From Heterorhizobium halophytocola (GTDB lineage: Bacteria > Pseudomonadota > Alphaproteobacteria > Rhizobiales > Rhizobiaceae), in the NCBI RefSeq assembly GCF_017873095.1, contig NZ_JAGGJU010000005.1, forward strand, positions 1 to 64,000: a stretch of 64,000 bases of DNA, in the 5' to 3' direction. The position numbers and the translations under genes are program-made. Positions 13,536-21,062 of the stretch are shown piece after piece (the first letter of the stretch is position 1; each line of letters starts with the position of its first letter). The notes under the pieces were generated by a model. It had not been told where the DNA came from. It was given only the letters and a program-made list of their open reading frames with translations, and did not search any database.

Positions 13536-13708
13536 CCGGGCTATTGCCATATATCTACCGCTGGGACCGTCAGGGCCGAAAGGGTGAGCCGTGCGAACTG
13601 CTGGTGCGCGGTCGGACAATGAATTCATGCCTGGTCAGATTTGCCGATGGCTACACGATGGTCACGAGCCGAAACGCCATCATGAAGAACAAGCAGGTGC
13701 CGGCATGA
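13532..13708 (+). CDS. 58-aa conserved-type phage protein
   Basis: Starts in a four-base overlap with the previous stop and ends in a four-base overlap with the next start (ATGA both times). The product begins MTGLLPYIYRWDRQGRKGEP and contains SCLVRFADGYTMVTSRNAI, a compact beta-rich unit. Short proteins with this RFADG and SRNA pattern recur near integrases in rhizobial elements as I recall them. No enzymatic motif; its role is unknown. Confidence 0.6.
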   Translation: MTGLLPYIYRWDRQGRKGEPCELLVRGRTMNSCLVRFADGYTMVTSRNAIMKNKQVPA

Positions 13709-14250
13709 GAATGGAGACGGCGCGTGTACTCTATCTTAAGGCTCGCAGCGTCATCCTGAGCGCCTCGCCGGATTACGTGCGCCTCTACGATCCGAATGCG
13801 AAGCTCCCGCAGATCGGAGCCCGCCACGAGCGGTCCCATCTGGTCACGCCGATTGCCACCCTCCTGCGCAGCTGCGGACCGGATGACGAAGACGTGCTGC
13901 TGAACAGCCGCGCCTACATCGAAGCATGCGTACTCATGGCCGAGGCCTCTTTCGATCAGGTGCGCCACCTGCAGCAGTCTGTGAAGGATCTGCAGGGCGA
14001 ACGGGGATCGGCGGAAAAGCCGAAAGACTATGCGGCCCAGTGCGCCATGGCCTGCGACAAGCCAGCCTTCCGGCAATGGCTCTCGTCCGTCCATGGCGCA
14101 GACACATCCGATCGCGAACGGATCGCCACCTTCATCAGGGATAAGCTCGACATCGGATCACGTGCCGAACTCAATACCGACGCGGAGGCTGCCGATCGCT
14201 GGAAGGCACTCTATGCAGACTTCGAAGTCTGGCAGAGGACCGGCCAATGA
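13705..14250 (+). CDS. Hypothetical phage protein, helical
   Basis: 181 aa from ATG 13705, in a four-base overlap with the 58-aa gene; a longer frame back to 13591 overlaps that gene out of frame. The product is acidic and helical with no membrane segment. The C-terminal part reads like a small zincless helical domain (CDKPAFRQWLSSVHGADTSD). Its stop again overlaps the next ATG. Family not recognised; its place between small accessory genes and the HNH gene suggests an early non-structural protein. Confidence 0.55.
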   Translation: MRMETARVLYLKARSVILSASPDYVRLYDPNAKLPQIGARHERSHLVTPIATLLRSCGPDDEDVLLNSRAYIEACVLMAEASFDQVRHLQQSVKDLQGERGSAEKPKDYAAQCAMACDKPAFRQWLSSVHGADTSDRERIATFIRDKLDIGSRAELNTDAEAADRWKALYADFEVWQRTGQ

Positions 14251-14615
14251 CCCGCCGCGAGGATATTCGGGCCCGCATCATGGCCCGAGTCTTCGTCGAT
14301 CCGGATACCGGCTGCTGGATCTGGACCGGCCCGACCAGCGGCGACGAAGGTCGCGGCGCCGGCTACCCGCGTATGTCGCTGGGCGGCCAGACGGTCGCCG
14401 TGCACCTGGTCATGTGGACCAACGAGCACGGCTATATCCCCGGCAAGAAGCAACTGGACCACGTCTGCCGCAATCGCCTTTGCGTCAACCCGACCCCCCG
14501 GCACACCGAACTTGTGACCGCGAAACGCAACGCCATTCGCCGCGAGCAGGCCAAGCAAGGCATGCTCGGCCACAACGGCGGCCCCGTGCTGGAATGTGAG
14601 GAAGTTGGCCGATGA
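14247..14615 (+). CDS. HNH endonuclease, phage type (HNH_3-like)
   Basis: 122 aa. The N-terminal half has the GCWIWTGP segment that opens many phage HNH proteins. The nuclease centre is QLDHVCRNRLCVNPTPRH: Asp-His, the Cys pair, and the Asn before PT. An ELVT and a basic tail (KRNAIRREQAK) follow. Enzymes of this class nick or cut double-stranded DNA and may be free-standing homing nucleases or packaging helpers. Here it is the third gene from the integrase in the coupled chain, far from any terminase, so a packaging role is less likely. Confidence 0.75.
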   Translation: MTRREDIRARIMARVFVDPDTGCWIWTGPTSGDEGRGAGYPRMSLGGQTVAVHLVMWTNEHGYIPGKKQLDHVCRNRLCVNPTPRHTELVTAKRNAIRREQAKQGMLGHNGGPVLECEEVGR

Positions 14616-14782
14616 CAAGTTCCGCATTGATACGAAAATCCGACCTTCAACGAATGGCTACCGTCGCCAAGCGCGAAGGTGTTACGGTCTGGATCGAGGT
14701 CGACGGCCGGCGGATCGGAGTATCCCCCGACACCCGGCCCTCTACCGATCGCAAGGATGACGACAGCGAACTGAGACTGTGA
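14612..14782 (+). CDS. 56-aa protein directly upstream of the integrase
   Basis: Starts in a four-base overlap (ATGA) and its stop overlaps a GTG of the integrase frame (GTGA). The product begins MTSSALIRKSDLQRMATVAK, then EGVTVWIEVDGRRIGV. A basic helix followed by a beta hairpin, with this position, fits the recombination directionality factors (excisionases) that often lie beside phage integrases, but sequence alone does not prove it. Confidence 0.5.
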   Translation: MTSSALIRKSDLQRMATVAKREGVTVWIEVDGRRIGVSPDTRPSTDRKDDDSELRL

Positions 14783-15882
14783 GCGGAACCATGCCTCGCA
14801 AATTGCAGATGTATGTCGTGAAGCAGAAGACACGACACGGAAACTGGGTCTTCTATTTTCGTATCGGCAAGGGAAAGCGCATTCGCCTGCCTGATCCCGG
14901 CAGTCCGGAATTCAAGGAGGCCTATGCCGCCTGCTTGCGCGGCGAGCCCATTCCATCGAAGACGGCCGAGGCGCCGCACACCATCGCATGGCTGCTGGCA
15001 CGCTACATGGAAAGCCAGATGTGGGCCGAACTCGCGCCAGCGACGCGCAGACAGCGCAGCAACATTTTCTACCATGTGAAGGAAAAGAACGGCCAGCACC
15101 CCTATTCGAGGATCACCAGCAAGGCGATCGAGAACGGACTGGACGACCGACGGGCAACCCCTGTCCAGGCAAACAACTATCTGAAGGCGATGGCCGGCCT
15201 CTGTAAATGGGCGGTCCGCAACAGCTATCTGCCGACCAATCCGACAGAGAGCGTCGAACGGCTCCGGGTGCGAAGCAACGGTTTCCCTGCGTGGAACGTC
15301 GAGGACGTCAAGGCATACTGCCTGCGCTGGCCAATCGGCACGACCCAGCGCCTCGCTCTGGAGATTGCGGTTCACACTGGCCTTCGACGGTCTGACCTGG
15401 TGCGTGCGGGCCGTCAGCACATCACCGATGGCGTGCTGGCGATCACGACGAAGAAGACGGGCGCCCGGGTAACGGTGGAATTGCCCAAACGCGTTCTCGA
15501 AATCATCGAGGCGACAAAGTGCGGGGATCTGCATCTGCTGATCACCAGCCATGGGAAGCCATTTTCCGAAGCCGGCTTCGGCAATTGGTTCGGCGCTTCG
15601 GCACGGGAGGCAGGCATAGAAAAGAACACCCATGGCATTCGAAAATTCGCCGCAACCACGGCTGCCAATGGCGGAGCCAGCGCTCACGAGCTCATGAGCC
15701 AGTTCGGCTGGGCAAACTCAAAACAGGCCGAAGTCTATACCCGAGGAGCCGATCGCGCACGACTAGGCGTTAAGTCCTCGCGCATTGTTTCGGAACAGCT
15801 GACGAACATCCTCGCCCCTCACCCTGCTACCGGTGAGGGATTTTCAGCAAAAAATTTAAAGAAATCAGATACGAAAGAATGA
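14779..15882 (+). CDS. Tyrosine recombinase (phage integrase)
   Basis: 367 aa from GTG 14779, or 363 from ATG 14791. The catalytic residues are in order: Arg203 (HTGLRRSD), a Lys in the beta-hairpin TTKKTG (225/226), His285-x-x-Arg288 (HGIRKF), Trp311, and the nucleophile Tyr320 (QAEVYTRG). The N-terminal 65 residues form an arm-binding-type domain rich in basic residues, then a SAM-like core-binding domain (about 67-165). The stop codon lies two bases from the encoded CCA end of tRNA-Thr, so the tRNA 3' end is almost surely the attachment site. It is the last gene of the rightward chain and may be co-transcribed with it. Confidence 0.9.
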   Translation: MSGTMPRKLQMYVVKQKTRHGNWVFYFRIGKGKRIRLPDPGSPEFKEAYAACLRGEPIPSKTAEAPHTIAWLLARYMESQMWAELAPATRRQRSNIFYHVKEKNGQHPYSRITSKAIENGLDDRRATPVQANNYLKAMAGLCKWAVRNSYLPTNPTESVERLRVRSNGFPAWNVEDVKAYCLRWPIGTTQRLALEIAVHTGLRRSDLVRAGRQHITDGVLAITTKKTGARVTVELPKRVLEIIEATKCGDLHLLITSHGKPFSEAGFGNWFGASAREAGIEKNTHGIRKFAATTAANGGASAHELMSQFGWANSKQAEVYTRGADRARLGVKSSRIVSEQLTNILAPHPATGEGFSAKNLKKSDTKE

Positions 15883-15884
15883 GA

Positions 15885-15960
<76 letters not shown>

Positions 15961-16126
15961 ACATCTGACTGGCGAGATACCATATTCTGCTTTCGTGTAA
16001 AGCAAAAAACGGGATCGGTGGACAGATGTCCCGACAACAGGCGGTCGGCACGGCGGTCGCGGGAAAAAACCTTGTCCCTTTGCGGTCTTATCCGCTACCA
16101 ACAGCGGATAGGTCAGGGAGTAGTTC

Positions 16127-16900
16127 ATGCCGCGTTCCTTTCAGTCGCACGCCTTCAGCGCCTCTCCCACCGAAGAGGCCCAGGCCGCGCGCGACGCGCT
16201 GGTCCGTCGCTATGGCGGTGTGCCGCCGGAAGAGGCGGACGTCATCGTCGCGCTTGGCGGCGACGGCTTCATGCTGCAGACGCTGCACGAGACGATGAAT
16301 TCCGGCAAGCTGGTCTATGGCATGAACCGCGGCTCCGTCGGCTTCCTGATGAACGAATTCAGCCTGGACAATCTGATGGAGCGGATTTCGGCCGCGGTCG
16401 AGAACGCCTTCCATCCGCTGCGCATGACCACCCATAGTGCCGACGGCACGACCTCGATTGCCCTTGCCATCAACGAGGTCTCGCTGCTGCGCCAATCCTA
16501 CCAGGCGGCCAAGCTGAAGGTCACCGTCGACGGCAAGACGCGGCTGGAGGAGCTGATCTGCGACGGGCTGATGGTCGCAACCCCGGTCGGCTCGACGGCC
16601 TACAACCTCTCCGCCCACGGCCCTATCCTGCCGCTGGAGGCGCCGCTGCTGGCGATGACGCCGGTCAGCGCCTTTCGGCCGAGACGCTGGCGTGGCGCAT
16701 TGCTTCCCGATAAGGTGACGGTGGAAATCGACATTCTGGAGTCCGACAAGCGACCGGTCAACGCCGTGGCCGACCATATCGAGGTCAAATCCGTCACCTA
16801 TGTGCGGATCGAACAGTCGAGCGACACGACGGCCCGCATCCTGTCCGATCCGGACCGCTCCTGGTCCGACCGGATCCTTGCGGAACAGTTTGCCAACTAG
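16127..16900 (+). CDS. nadK: NAD kinase
   Basis: 257 aa, the usual alphaproteobacterial length. AGGGAG stands before the ATG. The product phosphorylates NAD to NADP in the cytosol, the only route to NADP in bacteria. The GGDG motif at 44-47 (VALGGDGFML) binds ATP and NAD, the NE motif follows (AINEVSL), and the third conserved region is the CDGLMVATPVGSTAYNLSA block. The gene stands alone beside the tRNA that hosts the element, so it marks the start of undisturbed core genome. Confidence 0.93.
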   Translation: MPRSFQSHAFSASPTEEAQAARDALVRRYGGVPPEEADVIVALGGDGFMLQTLHETMNSGKLVYGMNRGSVGFLMNEFSLDNLMERISAAVENAFHPLRMTTHSADGTTSIALAINEVSLLRQSYQAAKLKVTVDGKTRLEELICDGLMVATPVGSTAYNLSAHGPILPLEAPLLAMTPVSAFRPRRWRGALLPDKVTVEIDILESDKRPVNAVADHIEVKSVTYVRIEQSSDTTARILSDPDRSWSDRILAEQFAN

Positions 16901-17085
16901 GACCGTTTCCGCCGTCGGTTTCCTGCGATACGGTCCAAAGCGCCTGGGTCGCATGCGAGACACCGAAGCGCGGCGGGGCTTTGCCGCCTTGCGGATTTTG
17001 CGAAAACATAGCTGTGCTTGCCATACCGTCGACAGAAACCGCCTTACCAGGACCGCCATCGGACCACCGCTTCAGGGAGCATGAC

Positions 17086-17676
17086 ATGGCCCGGACATTT
17101 CGCCCCCAAGATCACACCGCTTCCGGCGCCTCGCCCGCTCGCGCGCCGGCCCGGCGGGGCGTCGCATGGTCACTGGCGCTGGCGTTGCTGCTCGCCACGA
17201 CGGGGCATGCGCTTGCCGACGCGATCGATGCCCTGCCGATCACCACCATCTTCGTCACCAGCGGCGGCTATTGGGAGGATCCGGACCAGGCCGAAACGGC
17301 AAAGGCCGCCGGGACGCCGGCTCCGAATGCCAGCGACGCCGAGGCCAGCCAGGCCGCGCAAAAGCCGCCACACGGCTATTACAAGCTGGTCGCCATCCGC
17401 CAGCCGGACCGAACCGCCAAGGTCTATCTGCAGCAGATCGAGGTGGCGTCCAATGGGGAGCTCAAGATGGTCGCCAGCACACCGCTCAACGAGCTGGCGG
17501 CGCTAAATCCCTATGTCACCGACATACGGCCTGAGGATTCAACCGGCGTGACGACGCAGCCCGGTTTTTTCGCCACCGTCTACCTGAAGACCGATCCCGC
17601 CGCAAAGGAGCCTGAAAGCTGGACGGTGATCGTCGACGAATTCGGCCAGGTGCAGGTGGAACCGGCCACGAACTGA
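17086..17676 (+). CDS. Secreted/periplasmic hypothetical protein
   Basis: 196 aa from ATG 17086 with CAGGGAG upstream; the longer frame back to 16981 runs through that ribosome site. A signal peptide is clear: basic PARRGVAW, then SLALALLLATTGHALADA with a cleavage site after ALA near residue 42. The mature part has a low-complexity Ala-rich stretch (about 65-90) and a beta-rich domain (YYKLVAIRQPDRTAKVYLQQ). It resembles a hypothetical family seen beside nadK in rhizobia. No catalytic motif is seen. Confidence 0.7.
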   Translation: MARTFRPQDHTASGASPARAPARRGVAWSLALALLLATTGHALADAIDALPITTIFVTSGGYWEDPDQAETAKAAGTPAPNASDAEASQAAQKPPHGYYKLVAIRQPDRTAKVYLQQIEVASNGELKMVASTPLNELAALNPYVTDIRPEDSTGVTTQPGFFATVYLKTDPAAKEPESWTVIVDEFGQVQVEPATN

Positions 17677-17692
17677 GCCCTGTTCGGTCGGA

Positions 17693-18346
17693 TCAGCGCG
17701 CGGAAAACGCCCTCAGGAAGGTCTTGACCGCATTGGCGGCCATCAGCTCGATCTCGGCGTCGGCCGGCTGGATGCCGAGCTGCATGTCGCTGCGGATATC
17801 GGCCATGCAGAGCGCCATATACTGGCGGGCAGCCAGTGAGGGATCGTCGATCTGCAGATGGCCGGCATGGGCAAGCTGTGCGAAGCGGGCGGCGACCGCC
17901 GGATATTTCTTGCCCGGTCCATATTCCCGCCAAGTGGCGAAAAGCGCCGGATAGCGCTGGCCCTCGCGCTCGATCAGCCGCGTCAGCCAGCGGCTGTGCG
18001 GATTGCAGGCGGCGGTCTTGAGCATGCGCACGGTGAAGGCCGTCAGTTCCGCTTCGAGATCCGCCGGATTGTCCGGGAAGGTGTCGAGCACGGAGAAGAA
18101 GCCGGCGCTCGAGCGCTGGGTGATCTCGCCGACCACCTCCTTGAACACCTTCTCCTTGTCGCCGAACTGGTTGTAGACGGTCTGGCGCGAGACACCGGCC
18201 CGCGAGGCAATGCCATCAATGCTCGCGGTAGCATAACCGACCTCGGCAAAAATCTCGGCCGCGGCCTCGATGATCAGATCGCGTTTGCCAGCAGGACCGG
18301 TGGCGCGGTCAGGCTGCTGACGGAAATCGGCAGGAGAGTGTTTCAT
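17693..18346 (-). CDS. TetR-family transcriptional regulator of the adjacent exporter
   Basis: 217 aa from ATG 18346. The N-terminal TetR domain (about 20-66) is typical: LIIEAAAEIFAEVGYATASI, then DGIASRAGVSRQTVYNQFGDKE. The C-terminal helical ligand domain resembles the AefR-like / TetR_C_7 type. It is divergent from an MFS exporter gene, and the region between them holds a perfect inverted repeat, so it probably represses both genes until a substrate of the exporter binds. The ligand is unknown. Longer minus-strand frames covering the exporter are antisense artefacts. Confidence 0.85.
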   Translation of the reverse strand: MKHSPADFRQQPDRATGPAGKRDLIIEAAAEIFAEVGYATASIDGIASRAGVSRQTVYNQFGDKEKVFKEVVGEITQRSSAGFFSVLDTFPDNPADLEAELTAFTVRMLKTAACNPHSRWLTRLIEREGQRYPALFATWREYGPGKKYPAVAARFAQLAHAGHLQIDDPSLAARQYMALCMADIRSDMQLGIQPADAEIELMAANAVKTFLRAFSAR

Positions 18347-18372
18347 GCTTTCTACATAGGGGGGCTTGACGA

Positions 18373-18392
18373 ATTGGACAACACTGTCCAAT
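18373..18392. promoter_or_regulatory. TetR operator in the divergent promoter region
   Basis: ATTGGACA (18373-18380) and TGTCCAAT (18385-18392) form a perfect 8-bp inverted repeat with a 4-base spacer. It lies between a TTGACG (18366-18371) and a CAATAT (18389-18394) that could be the exporter -35 and -10, spaced 17 bp. Confidence 0.6.
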
Positions 18393-18505
18393 ATACTTGA
18401 CATGATCGCAAGCGCAATGTCCCGCCTGCGATCGTTTGCGTTTTTGTCGCCAATTCCTACCAGACGCACTCTCGCCGCCCCGCGGCCGATGAGAAAGGTT
18501 TCCGC

Positions 18506-19705
18506 ATGTATACGAGACTTTTGCCGCTGTCCGCGATTCTCGGACTGTTGATGGCTGTCGGCCTGTTCGCCGTCGACATGTATTTGCCCGTCCTGCCGGC
18601 AATCGGAGAACAGCTCCGCGCCGACAGCCATGAAGTGCAGGCCAGCCTGATCTCCTTCTTCGCCGCCATGGCGCTGTCGCAGATCTTCTACGGACCGCTG
18701 TCCGATATGTTCGGCCGCAAGCGGCCGCTCTATTTCGGCCTCACCCTGTTCGTCATCGGCGCGATCGGCTGCGCGCTGACCAATGACATTGAAGGCCTGG
18801 TTGCCTTCCGCTTCCTGCAGGGCGTCGGCGCGGCCGCAGGCTCGGTGATTGCCCGGGCGGTCGTGCGCGACTGCTATACCGGCGTCGAGGCCGCACAGCT
18901 GATGTCGCGTCTGCTGCTGATCTTCTCGATCTCGCCGATCCTGGCGCCGCTGGCCGGCAGCGCCGTCAGCTTCTTCGGCAGCTGGCGGCTGATCTTCTGG
19001 GTCATGGTCGTCGCCGCCGCGCTCGGCCTTGCCATGTGCCTCTTCCTGCTTGACGAGACACGCCCGCCCGAAAAGCGGACCGAAAGCAGCCTCAAGGCCA
19101 CCTTCGCGGCCTTCGGCACGCTGCTCTCCGACCCCTATTACTTGGGCCTGGTGATGATCGCCGCCTTCGGCATGTCGAGCTACATGATCTATGTCGCCAA
19201 CTCGTCCTTCGTGCTGATCGAGCATTACGGCCTGTCGCCGACCTTCTACAGCGTGGTCTTTTCCGTCAATGCGGTCGCCTTTATCGGCGCGTCGCAGCTG
19301 AACGGCCGGCTTGCCCGTCGCTTCGGCCTCCGGCGGCTGATCCGCACGGCCGTCATCGGCTATGCCGCCATGATGACCGGACTGTTCGTCGTCACCAGCC
19401 TCGGCTTCACCCAGCTGCCGGTGATGGCTGCCTTCCTGTTTGCCGGCTACGGCTTTCTCGGCTGCATCATCCCGACCTCCGCGGTTCTGGCGCTGGAAAC
19501 CCATGGCCGCATCGCCGGCACCGCATCGGCACTGATGGGCACCATTCAGTTCATCGTCGCAGCCACGGTGATCGGCATCGGCGGCCGTTTCGTCGACGGC
19601 ACCTCGCTGCCGATGATCGGCATCATCGCCCTCTGCAGCGTCACGGTGCTCGGCTTCGCCACCGTCACCCTGCGGCGCTCCGGCGAAATCCAGCCCGCCG
19701 AATAA
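18506..19705 (+). CDS. Bcr/CflA-family multidrug exporter (MFS)
   Basis: 399 aa with 12 predicted membrane segments. The N terminus (LFAVDMYLPVLPAIGEQL) is the Bcr/CflA signature, and loop 2-3 carries the MFS motif GPLSDMFGRKRPL. Motif C-like residues (ISPILAPLAGSAV) place it among drug:H+ antiporters of the 12-TM DHA1 group, which export compounds such as bicyclomycin, chloramphenicol or sulfonamides. The true substrate is not readable. It is divergent from a TetR gene across a palindromic operator, so expression is probably induced by the exported compound. A terminator hairpin follows the stop. Confidence 0.88.
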   Translation: MYTRLLPLSAILGLLMAVGLFAVDMYLPVLPAIGEQLRADSHEVQASLISFFAAMALSQIFYGPLSDMFGRKRPLYFGLTLFVIGAIGCALTNDIEGLVAFRFLQGVGAAAGSVIARAVVRDCYTGVEAAQLMSRLLLIFSISPILAPLAGSAVSFFGSWRLIFWVMVVAAALGLAMCLFLLDETRPPEKRTESSLKATFAAFGTLLSDPYYLGLVMIAAFGMSSYMIYVANSSFVLIEHYGLSPTFYSVVFSVNAVAFIGASQLNGRLARRFGLRRLIRTAVIGYAAMMTGLFVVTSLGFTQLPVMAAFLFAGYGFLGCIIPTSAVLALETHGRIAGTASALMGTIQFIVAATVIGIGGRFVDGTSLPMIGIIALCSVTVLGFATVTLRRSGEIQPAE

Positions 19706-19732
19706 ACGCTGTCGTCCCCCGCCAGAGACAGC

Positions 19733-19770
19733 AAAAGGCGGCGGCGCTCCTGGAAGCACCGCCGCCTTTT
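19733..19770. terminator. Bidirectional terminator between the exporter gene and prfB
   Basis: AAAAGGCGGCGG pairs with CCGCCGCCTTTT in a hairpin (19733-19747/19756-19770) with A-rich and T-rich flanks. It serves both converging genes. Confidence 0.75.
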
Positions 19771-19801
19771 ATCTTTCAACTCATCAGCCCGACGAAGTCG
19801 G

Positions 19802-20933
19802 TCAGTCGATGTCGGCAACCTCGGCGTCGGCCTTGCCGCTGATGCGGTGCGCGAGGGCTGCTTCCATGAACGCGTTGATGTCGCCGTTCAACACGTCATC
19901 CGGCGCCGAGCTTTCGATGCCGGTGCGCAGGTCCTTGACCATCTGGTAGGGCTGCAGCACGTAGGAGCGGATCTGGTGACCCCAGCCGATATCGGTCTTG
20001 GACGCCGCCTCGGCATTGGCCGCCTCTTCCCGCTTCTTCAGCTCGGCCTCGTAGAGGCGGGCACGCAGCATGTCCCAGGCCTTGGCGCGGTTCTTGTGCT
20101 GCGAGCGCTCCTGCTGGCAGGCGACCGCGATGCCGCTCGGAATATGCGTGATGCGCACGGCCGAGTCGGTGGTGTTGACGTGCTGGCCGCCGGCGCCGGA
20201 CGAGCGGTAGGTGTCGATGCGGCAATCGCTCTCGTTGATGTCGATATTGATCGAATCGTCGATCACCGGATAGACCCAGACCGACGAGAACGAGGTGTGG
20301 CGACGCGCGTTCGAATCGTAGGGCGAGATGCGCACCAGGCGGTGCACGCCCGATTCGGTCTTCATCCAGCCATAGGCATTGTGGCCCTTGATGTGGATCG
20401 TCGCGGACTTGATGCCCGCTTCTTCCCCTTCATGGACTTCCAGCACCTCGACCTTGAAGCCGTTGCGCTCCGCCCAGCGGATATACATCCGCAACAGCAT
20501 GTTCGCCCAGTCCTGGCTCTCGGTGCCACCGGCGCCCGAATGCACTTCCACATAGGTGTCGTTGCCATCGGCTTCGCCCGACAGCATGGCCTCGACCTGG
20601 CGCCGTGCGGCCTCGGTCTTCAGGTTCTTCAACACCTGTTCGGCCTCGGTGACGATGTCCTGATCGCCCTCTTCCTCACCGAGCTCGATAAGCTCGATAT
20701 TGTCGGCCAGCTGCTGTTCCAGCGCCTTGACGCCGTTGATGCCGTCGTCGAGCTGCTGGCGCTCGCGCATCAGCTTCTGCGCTTCGGCCGCATCGTTCCA
20801 GAGGTTCGGATCCTCGGCCTTGTTGTTCAACCAGTCCAGTCGTCTTACCGCCTGATCCCAGTCAAAGATGCCTCCTCAGCAGGGTTATCGCCTGCTTGAT
20901 TTCGTCGACAACATTCTCGATTTCGTTTCGCAT
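19802..20933 (-). CDS. prfB: Peptide chain release factor 2 (programmed +1 frameshift)
   Basis: 376 aa made from two frames. Translation starts at ATG 20933 ([20 protein letters not shown]), reads 23 codons to CTT-TGA, slips +1 and continues [11 protein letters not shown] to the stop at 19802. RF2 ends translation at UGA and UAA. The GGQ that triggers hydrolysis is at 248-250 (GAGGQHVNT). The codon-recognition tripeptide, SPF in most RF2, reads SPY at 203-205 here ([15 protein letters not shown]). The frameshift makes the level of RF2 self-limiting: when RF2 is scarce, the UGA is bypassed. The gene is convergent with the exporter and downstream of a PBP1A gene that has its own terminator. Confidence 0.95.
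20861..20880 (-). promoter_or_regulatory. prfB programmed +1 frameshift site
   Basis: On the minus strand AGGAGG (20876-20871), CAT, then CTT-TGA-C (20867-20861). The internal Shine-Dalgarno, three bases before the slippery CTT and the in-frame TGA, has the spacing of the E. coli RF2 site. Confidence 0.93.
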
Positions 20934-20982
20934 AGATCCTGATCTTTTGTTTTTCGGCCTGATCGATTGTCTTTTTGGATCG

Positions 20983-21014
20983 AAAAAACCCGCCCGTGAC
21001 ATAGAGGGGCGGGT
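20983..21014 (-). terminator. Intrinsic terminator after the PBP1A gene
   Basis: On the minus strand ACCCGCCC (21014-21007) pairs with GGGCGGGT (20995-20988) and is followed by TTTTTT. Confidence 0.8.
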
Positions 21015-21062
21015 CTTTGATGTAAAGGGCGGGATGCCCGCTGAAGCTCGTCGGAGCGGTCC

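Noticed and set aside
17693..19759. 688-codon minus-strand frame covering the exporter gene
   Set aside because: Only its 3' third (the TetR gene from 18346) reads as protein; the rest is antisense to the exporter and full of low-complexity Asp/Gly/Glu/His/Arg.
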